Assembly: GCA_018831025.1 (NCBI GenBank) | Contig: JAHJRB010000085.1 | Location: forward strand, 1-9,132 | Direction: 5' to 3' | Source of the DNA: Nanobdellota archaeon | Lineage (GTDB): Archaea; Nanobdellota; Nanobdellia; SCGC-AAA011-G17; ARS1403 | Length of the DNA stretch: 9,132 nucleotides | In this document: one piece after another, positions 7,019 to 9,132 of the stretch | Position numbering within the stretch: position 1 is the first letter of the stretch | Layout: each line of letters starts with the position of its first letter | Notes under the pieces: generated by a model | The model's database searches: none | The model's input: only the letters and a program-made list of their open reading frames with translations | What the model was told of the DNA's origin: nothing | Translations under genes and position numbers: made by a program

Positions 7019-7075
7019 ATATTCTATAAAATATATATTCAACTCATCCGACACATCCGCCATACCCGCGTAGCG

Positions 7076-7086
7076 TTTATATAAAG
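7076..7086 (+). promoter_or_regulatory. Strong TATA box of the HNH-repeat gene (leaderless)
   Basis: TTTATATAAAG is centred 26 bases before the ATG at 7107, so the mRNA likely begins at or next to the start codon. A 32-base GC-rich patch (7044-7075) with two CATCCG repeats abuts it upstream. Confidence 0.7.
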
Positions 7087-7106
7087 ATTTTTTCTTTTTT
7101 AATATT

Positions 7107-7460
7107 ATGTTAAAAGCTGGAAGATGGACTAAAAAAAGAGTAATTGATGAGATAAAAAATTTACATGAAAAAATTGGAAGAAGACCTCAAAAGAGGGATA
7201 ATGGGGGACTTTATAGAGCATCTAGGGAATTTTATGGTTCTTGGAATAATGCAATGGAAGATTTAAAAAAATTGCTATTGATTTTGGATTTTGAAACTAG
7301 TGAAATATATGAGGATAGGACTTGTTTTATTCTTAGGTTATATATGAAAGATGTTAAATGGATTTATAGTACTTTCTACCAATATGCTGAGAACTATTAT
7401 CCAAGAAAGAAAAAGACTTTAGAAACCAATACTTTTAAAAATCCCTCCTTGTATATTTAA
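7107..7460 (+). CDS. Homing-endonuclease-associated repeat (HNH_repeat) protein
   Basis: This 117-residue basic protein has, at residues 6-53, one copy of the repeat found beside HNH and other homing endonucleases: RWTKKRVIDEIKNL, then GRRPQKRD, LYRASREFYGSWNNAMEDL. The family pattern W(T/S)-x-E/K-x-(I/V)-I, G-x-x-P-x-x-x-(D/N), FGSWNNA is clear, with YGSW here. In this family the repeat is a small helical DNA-binding unit. No nuclease motif (HNH, LAGLIDADG, GIY-YIG) is visible; the rest (55-117) is an aromatic-rich segment I do not recognise. The gene is therefore a solo DNA-binding protein or a decayed relative of a homing enzyme. It ends eight bases before tRNA-Tyr, and the likely tRNA promoter lies inside its last codons, so the C-terminus may be shaped by the promoter. 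Confidence 0.72.
   Translation: MLKAGRWTKKRVIDEIKNLHEKIGRRPQKRDNGGLYRASREFYGSWNNAMEDLKKLLLILDFETSEIYEDRTCFILRLYMKDVKWIYSTFYQYAENYYPRKKKTLETNTFKNPSLYI
7433..7441 (+). promoter_or_regulatory. TATA box of tRNA-Tyr, inside the preceding gene
   Basis: TTTTAAAAA is centred about 32 bases before tRNA-Tyr and lies within the last ten codons of the HNH-repeat gene. It is the best TATA-like element at the right distance, although TATATTTAA at 7452-7460 is nearer. Confidence 0.45.
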
Positions 7461-7468
7461 TATTGTTT

Positions 7469-7592
7469 CCCTGCGTAATTTAACGGTAGAATACTCGGCT
7501 GTAGGAAATTGTTTGATGTGGCTAGGATAGCTAAAGATGAAAGACAATTAGCTGATACCGAGAAGTTGCGGGTTCAAATCCGGCCGCAGGGA
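7469..7592 (+). tRNA. tRNA-Tyr(GTA) with a 52-nt intron at 37/38
   Basis: Acceptor CCCTGCG (7469-7475) pairs perfectly with CGCAGGG (7585-7591); A73 is at 7592. C1-G72 with A73 is the archaeal tyrosine identity. Exons are 7469-7504 and 7557-7592. The anticodon stem CTCGG/CCGAG encloses CTGTAGA after splicing, with anticodon GTA at 7501-7503. The T-loop is TTCAAAT. Oddities are an all-weak D-stem (ATTT/GAAT) and a T-stem GCGGG/CCGGC with a G-G mismatch at 51/63. CCA is not encoded. The gene sits directly behind the HNH-repeat gene and 68 bases before tRNA-Asp. Confidence 0.92.
7505..7556 (+). other. tRNA-Tyr intron, canonical position 37/38
   Basis: This is a 52-nt intron. Inner helix AATTGT (7507-7512) pairs with ACAATT (7544-7549), with a second hairpin GCTA/TAGC (7521-7524 with 7528-7531). 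The central BHB helix CTGT/GCTG has one T-T mismatch and one wobble, with bulges AG|G and AT|A, so the motif is relaxed rather than strict. The anticodon loop it restores is normal. Confidence 0.8.
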
Positions 7593-7617
7593 CTCTTATA
7601 TTATTAATTAACAATAA

Positions 7618-7628
7618 TTTTATAAATA
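7618..7628 (+). promoter_or_regulatory. TATA box of tRNA-Asp
   Basis: TTTTATAAATA is centred at about 7623, predicting a transcript start near 7648-7650. This leaves about 11-13 bases of 5' leader before the tRNA starts at 7661; part of that leader takes part in the first intron's splice motif. Confidence 0.65.
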
Positions 7629-7665
7629 GACTATGTCTTATTTTTTTTGCCCTGTGTACTGCCCT

Positions 7666-7695
7666 AAGTAATTACGGATTGTAATTGCTGGCAAA
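7666..7695 (+). other. tRNA-Asp intron 1, position 5/6 in the acceptor stem
   Basis: This is a 30-nt intron. Central helix TGCC (7660-7663) pairs with GGCA (7690-7693). Bulges are CT|A and AA|G. Inner helix AGTAATTAC (7667-7675) pairs with GTAATTGCT (7681-7689) directly at the bulge. Outer helix TAC (7657-7659, in the 5' leader) pairs with GTA (7697-7699). The leader is therefore part of the splice motif. Confidence 0.82.
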
Positions 7696-7721
7696 GGTAG
7701 TGTAGCCCGGTCTAGCACGCA

Positions 7722-7748
7722 AGGAGATTTGAAAGAATTTCCCGTGAT
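7722..7748 (+). other. tRNA-Asp intron 2, position 28/29 in the anticodon stem
   Basis: This is a 27-nt intron. Central helix CACG (7716-7719) pairs with CGTG (7743-7746). Bulges are CA|A and AT|G. Inner helix GGAGATT (7723-7729) pairs with AATTTCC (7736-7742) with one G-T wobble. Removal rebuilds anticodon stem CAGCC/GGCTG. Confidence 0.85.
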
Positions 7749-7778
7749 GCCCTGTCGAGGCTGCCACCCGAGTTCAAA

Positions 7779-7818
7779 AGAATCTTTTGGAAAAAGCTTC
7801 ACCAAAAATTCGTGAAAG
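7779..7818 (+). other. tRNA-Asp intron 3, position 59/60 in the T-loop
   Basis: This is a 40-nt intron. Central helix TTCA (7773-7776) pairs with TGAA (7813-7816). Bulges are AA|A and AG|T. The outer helix is the T-stem itself. The inner hairpin is GAAT-C-TTTTGG (7780-7790) with CCAAAA-ATTC (7802-7811), with one extra unpaired base at 7812. It is nearly identical to the 59/60 intron of tRNA-Lys. Confidence 0.86.
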
Positions 7819-7857
7819 TCTCGGCCAGGGCGTTTATAATATAAAAAAAGAAAAAGA

Positions 7858-7876
7858 GATGAGTTTTTTATTCATC
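7858..7876 (-). terminator. Hairpin and T-runs ending the minus-strand small-protein operon
   Basis: GATGA/TCATC (7858-7862 with 7872-7876) forms a short hairpin over the stop codon. On the minus strand it is followed by T-runs (complement of the A-runs at 7851-7855 and 7843-7849). Confidence 0.45.
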
Positions 7877-7969
7877 ATCCCAGTAGTCATCGCCTTCGTC
7901 TGAAGAATCCTCTCCACCCATCTCATCATCGTCTTCGTCGAAGTCTAAAAATCTAAGTATTTTTCCCAT
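7868..7969 (-). CDS. 33-residue extremely acidic small protein
   Basis: The 33-residue product begins MGKILRFLDFDEDDD and ends with YWDDE. Sixteen residues are Asp or Glu, mostly from position 9 onward, after a short hydrophobic-basic start (MGKILRFL). An excellent Shine-Dalgarno site, AGGAGGT (complement of 7977-7983), lies seven bases before the ATG, the best in the window. This, rather than length, supports it as a real gene. It is the second gene of a minus-strand pair, 47 bases behind the first. Its codons are richer in G+C than its surroundings. No family is recognised. Acidic tails of this kind occur in DNA-mimic or histone/ribosome-binding proteins, but nothing here proves such a role. 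Confidence 0.72.
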   Translation of the reverse strand: MGKILRFLDFDEDDDEMGGEDSSDEGDDYWDDE

Positions 7970-7976
7970 ATTTTGG

Positions 7977-7983
7977 ACCTCCT
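7977..7983 (-). promoter_or_regulatory. Strong Shine-Dalgarno site of the acidic small protein
   Basis: AGGAGGT on the minus strand perfectly complements the archaeal anti-Shine-Dalgarno, with a seven-base spacer to the ATG. It fits an internal operon gene, in contrast to the leaderless first genes. Confidence 0.8.
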
Positions 7984-8016
7984 ATTTAAGAGGCAGATAT
8001 ATTGATGAACTTTCTT

Positions 8017-8172
8017 TTAAACTTTTTTATTTGGTTTTTTATCCATTATCTGCTTTGTTAAAGTTTCAACCTCTTTAGGATCTAAATTAGAAAAAAGATA
8101 TTTAGCTTCTGTTGGGGTTTCTTTAGATTTTTTTAACATCAGCTCAACAAATTCTTTATTTTTATCTATCAT
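8017..8172 (-). CDS. 51-residue helical small protein, first gene of the minus-strand pair
   Basis: The product starts MIDKNKEFVELMLKKSKE, continues with a central TEAKYLFSNLDPKEVETL and ends in a lysine-rich PNKKV tail. It reads as two amphipathic helices joined by the LDPKEV turn, with a basic tail, soluble and without a signal peptide. It has no Shine-Dalgarno site, but a TATA-like TTTAAA about 28 bases upstream of the ATG suggests a leaderless transcript. A perfect 20-bp palindrome lies between that TATA box and the ATG. I do not recognise the family. The pairing of a basic helical protein and a strongly acidic one under one operator-like site recalls autoregulated small modules such as toxin-antitoxin pairs, but this is only an analogy. 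Confidence 0.7.
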   Translation of the reverse strand: MIDKNKEFVELMLKKSKETPTEAKYLFSNLDPKEVETLTKQIMDKKPNKKV

Positions 8173-8177
8173 TTTTT

Positions 8178-8197
8178 AAAGAAACTATAGTTTCTTT
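8178..8197. promoter_or_regulatory. Perfect 20-bp palindrome, probable operator
   Basis: AAAGAAACTATAGTTTCTTT equals its own reverse complement over all 20 bases. It lies five bases before the minus-strand ATG at 8172 and touches the TATA box (8197-8202), so a dimeric protein bound here would block initiation of the small-protein operon. It is about 40 bases upstream of the divergent lipoprotein TATA box and could affect both. Confidence 0.55.
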
Positions 8198-8202
8198 TTA
8201 AA
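8197..8202 (-). promoter_or_regulatory. TATA box of the small-protein operon
   Basis: The TTTAAA core, within AAATTTAAAAAG read on the minus strand, is centred about 28 bases from the ATG at 8172. This is the leaderless spacing used elsewhere in the window. Confidence 0.5.
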
Positions 8203-8227
8203 TTTATTTATTTTTATTAAACAAAAG

Positions 8228-8239
8228 ATATATATATTA
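8228..8239 (+). promoter_or_regulatory. TATA box of the lipoprotein gene
   Basis: ATATATATATTA is centred 29 bases before the ATG at 8263 but only 20 before the in-frame TTG at 8254. It therefore argues for a leaderless start at the ATG. Confidence 0.6.
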
Positions 8240-8262
8240 GCTAATAGGAATTATTGATTAAT

Positions 8263-8787
8263 ATGAAACGAATATTATTAATGTTATTCGTAATAGCTTT
8301 AGTAAGCGGTTGCTTAGGTGGAACAACTCAAGTTGCAACTACTCCTGGAAATATAGATGGAGGAGTGAATGAAGGGACAACTGGCGGAGTAGTTTCAGGA
8401 GATACAACCCAGGTTAAAGATACAGTAACGAAGACAGTAAGTGAGAGAGCAATACTTGTTGATACATTTAAATATTTAACTGGTGGTAGAGAACAATTTG
8501 ATACAGCGGACGTTATCTTTACACAAAAAAGAGACAAAGGTTGGGAAATTGAAATTGATGCAACTGATAAAAAAATTAGTGCAGAAATTATGACAGATAA
8601 AGATTGTATGGCTAAGTATAAAGGAGAGACATATGAAGTAATATCTCCAGCAAAAGAAGGGACTAAGGTTAGTTTCGCAAGCGAGGATGTTTTAAATGAA
8701 GCTAGAAATGTCTGCATTAAGTTAAAAGCTATTGACGAAGGCGAGATAAAGATAAATGTAAAAGTTAATGGATTAACTTTCGCATAA
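8263..8787 (+). CDS. Putative archaeal lipoprotein of unknown function
   Basis: This 174-residue protein starts at the ATG. An in-frame TTG nine bases upstream is less likely because of the TATA spacing. Residues 1-16 are a signal peptide (MKR, then LLMLFVIAL) ending in a lipobox LVSGC with C17, which predicts lipid anchoring to the outer face of the membrane. Residues 18-50 are a Gly/Thr-rich flexible linker. From about 60 to 174 there is a compact domain: a helix near ERAILVDTFKYL, then alternating strands, with C115 and C151 as a possible disulfide. I do not recognise a family and see no catalytic motif. It stands alone between the divergent small-protein operon and tRNA-Lys. Confidence 0.83.
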   Translation: MKRILLMLFVIALVSGCLGGTTQVATTPGNIDGGVNEGTTGGVVSGDTTQVKDTVTKTVSERAILVDTFKYLTGGREQFDTADVIFTQKRDKGWEIEIDATDKKISAEIMTDKDCMAKYKGETYEVISPAKEGTKVSFASEDVLNEARNVCIKLKAIDEGEIKINVKVNGLTFA

Positions 8788-8794
8788 ACAAAAG

Positions 8795-8803
8795 TTATTT
8801 AAA
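8795..8803 (+). promoter_or_regulatory. TATA box of tRNA-Lys
   Basis: TTATTTAAA is centred about 32 bases before the tRNA, predicting a leader of a few bases. Confidence 0.5.
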
Positions 8804-8869
8804 CTAATTTTTTCTTTTTAATTTTTCTATGGGCCCATAGCTCAGCTTGGTTAGAGCACTAGCCTTTTA

Positions 8870-8911
8870 GAACCTTTTTGGGAAAAAGTTTCACCAAAAA
8901 GAAAAGAAGGA
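8870..8911 (+). other. tRNA-Lys intron 1, canonical position 37/38
   Basis: This is a 42-nt intron. Central helix CTTT (8864-8867) pairs with GAAG (8906-8909) with one wobble. Bulges are TA|G and GA|A. Inner hairpin CTTTTTGG (8874-8881) pairs with CCAAAAAG (8894-8901), loop at 8882-8893. The stretch 8876-8900 matches 7785-7808 in the T-loop intron of tRNA-Asp with one extra base and one C/T change. Confidence 0.88.
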
Positions 8912-8933
8912 AGCTAGGTGTCCGGGGTTCAAA

Positions 8934-8972
8934 AGAAACTTTTGAAAAAATTTCATCAAAAATTCATGAAAG
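8934..8972 (+). other. tRNA-Lys intron 2, position 59/60 in the T-loop
   Basis: This is a 39-nt intron. Central helix TTCA (8928-8931) pairs with TGAA (8967-8970). Bulges are AA|A and AG|T, identical to tRNA-Asp intron 3. Inner hairpin TTTTGA/TCAAAA differs from the TTTTGG/CCAAAA of tRNA-Asp by a compensated base pair. 34 of 39 aligned bases are the same. Confidence 0.88.
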
Positions 8973-8988
8973 TCCCCGTGGGCCCGGA

Positions 8989-8993
8989 TTTTT
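8989..8993 (+). terminator. T-run after tRNA-Lys
   Basis: Five T bases start two positions after the discriminator base, consistent with archaeal termination. Confidence 0.45.
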
Positions 8994-8998
8994 AAAAT

Positions 8999-9015
8999 CG
9001 AAACATTTATAAATA
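8999..9015 (+). promoter_or_regulatory. Strong BRE plus TATA promoter of the truncated last transcript
   Basis: CGAAAC (BRE-like) is followed directly by ATTTATAAATA (9005-9015). This is close to the ideal archaeal BRE/TATA promoter and is the strongest in the window. It predicts a transcript start at about 9034-9037. Confidence 0.7.
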
Positions 9016-9034
9016 TGCTGTAAACTTCGTTTTA

Positions 9035-9132
9035 GTGGATGCTCATAAATTTCATCAGTTTCTCCGAGGATAAAAATAACTGAGATAATTGGTTCGGTAA
9101 ATTTAGTGAGCAAGAGGACTACTAATGAGGAA
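9035..9132 (+). ncRNA. Structured transcript cut by the window end: non-coding RNA or structured 5' leader
   Basis: Downstream of the strong promoter, GCTCATAAATTT (9041-9052) pairs with AAATTTA-g-TGAGC (9099-9111), 12 base pairs with one bulged G. A nested helix, TCAGTT (9055-9060) with AACTGA (9078-9083), lies inside. No coding frame opens within it; the first candidate ATG is at 9125. Promoter strength and structure suggest a stable RNA. The final GAGGAA would fit the start of the GAGGAAAGTCC element of RNase P RNA, but the long local hairpin leaves no room for the usual P1 and P2 strands before P3. A structured leader of a gene starting at 9125 is the alternative. Confidence 0.35.

Larger units (their letters stand above)
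7661..7832 (+). tRNA. tRNA-Asp(GTC) with three introns (5/6, 28/29, 59/60)
   Basis: Exons are 7661-7665 (GCCCT), 7696-7721, 7749-7778 and 7819-7832. The spliced acceptor GCCCTGG pairs perfectly with CCAGGGC (7825-7831); G73 at 7832 is the aspartate discriminator. The D-arm is GTGT/GCAC with loop AGCCCGGTCTA. The anticodon stem CAGCC/GGCTG is assembled across the second intron and encloses CTGTCGA, with anticodon GTC at 7754-7756. T-stem CCGAG/CTCGG encloses TTCAAAT, whose last base lies beyond the third intron. Three introns total 97 bases, more than the mature tRNA's 75. Each has a BHB-type splice motif. An alternative first exon at 7649-7653 (an identical GCCCT in the leader) fits the splice motif less well. 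CCA is not encoded. Confidence 0.88.
8831..8986 (+). tRNA. tRNA-Lys(TTT) with two introns (37/38 and 59/60)
   Basis: Acceptor GGGCCCA (8831-8837) pairs perfectly with TGGGCCC (8979-8985); G73 at 8986 fits archaeal lysine tRNA. Exons are 8831-8869, 8912-8933 and 8973-8986. The D-arm is GCTC/GAGC with loop AGCTTGGTTA. Anticodon stem CTAGC/GCTAG encloses CTTTTAA after splicing, with anticodon TTT at 8866-8868. The variable loop is GTGTC. T-stem CGGGG/CCCCG encloses TTCAAAT, interrupted before its last base by the second intron. CCA is not encoded. The two introns total 81 bases and share sequence with each other and with the third intron of tRNA-Asp about 1.1 kb upstream. Confidence 0.94.

Noticed and set aside
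7243..7262. Frameshift at the A-run (7263-7270) separating the HNH-repeat from a lost nuclease domain
   Set aside because: The other frames after the A-run show no nuclease motif, and the existing frame continues with protein-like sequence to 7460.
7649..7654. Upstream GCCCTG as the first exon of tRNA-Asp
   Set aside because: It gives the same mature acceptor stem, but the copy at 7661-7665 makes the inner helix sit directly on the central helix, adds a 3-bp outer helix and gives a 30-nt intron like those of tRNA-Pro.
7777..7812. A-rich direct repeats between tRNA-Asp and tRNA-Lys as a CRISPR or transposon end
   Set aside because: The repeated units fall exactly within tRNA intron boundaries and fold as splice-motif hairpins. 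Spacing and number do not fit an array, and no transposase is nearby.
8254..8256. TTG as the start of the lipoprotein gene
   Set aside because: It is only 20 bases from the TATA centre, while the ATG at 8263 has leaderless spacing and gives a clean signal peptide.
9046..9090. Box C/D small RNA from the TGATGA-like and CTGA motifs on either strand
   Set aside because: The motifs are not in the right order or spacing with matching C' and D' boxes.

Overview
The window looks like chromosomal DNA of a small-genome archaeon. It is strongly AT-rich. It carries archaeal-type NAC, MinD, Mre11 and Rad50, and its tRNA genes are split by introns with bulge-helix-bulge (BHB) splice sites and lack an encoded CCA. 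First genes of transcription units mostly have a TATA box about 26-30 nt before the start codon (leaderless), whereas internal genes use Shine-Dalgarno sites. The gene content and the short Rad50 would fit a DPANN lineage such as Woesearchaeota or Pacearchaeota, but that placement is inference.

Layout: 1-249 is the C-terminal part of NAC. 299-1991 is a tightly overlapping operon of two paralogous HEPN-like proteins and a MinD/ParA ATPase. 2055-5298 is mre11-rad50, overlapping, with a TTG start for rad50. 5333-5466 is tRNA-Pro(GGG) with two introns. 5590-7011 is a secreted, single-pass membrane protein. 7107-7460 is a homing-endonuclease-associated-repeat protein. 7469-7592 is tRNA-Tyr(GTA) with one intron. 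7661-7832 is tRNA-Asp(GTC) with three introns. 7868-8172 on the minus strand holds two small protein genes, one extremely acidic, behind a 20-bp perfect palindrome. 8263-8787 is a putative lipoprotein. 8831-8986 is tRNA-Lys(TTT) with two introns. The last ~130 bases carry a very strong promoter and the start of a structured transcript cut off by the window end.

The standout is the tRNA set: all four tRNA genes are interrupted, by eight introns in total, seven of them at non-canonical positions or clearly related to one that is. They lie at 5/6 (acceptor stem), 19/20 (D-loop), 28/29 (anticodon stem), 37/38 (canonical, twice), 53/54 (T-stem/T-loop junction) and 59/60 (T-loop, twice). Three introns in two different tRNAs share a nearly identical hairpin core, although one sits in an anticodon loop and two in T-loops. 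This suggests that introns have moved between tRNA genes and between positions. A second lead is the HEPN-like pair translationally coupled to MinD.
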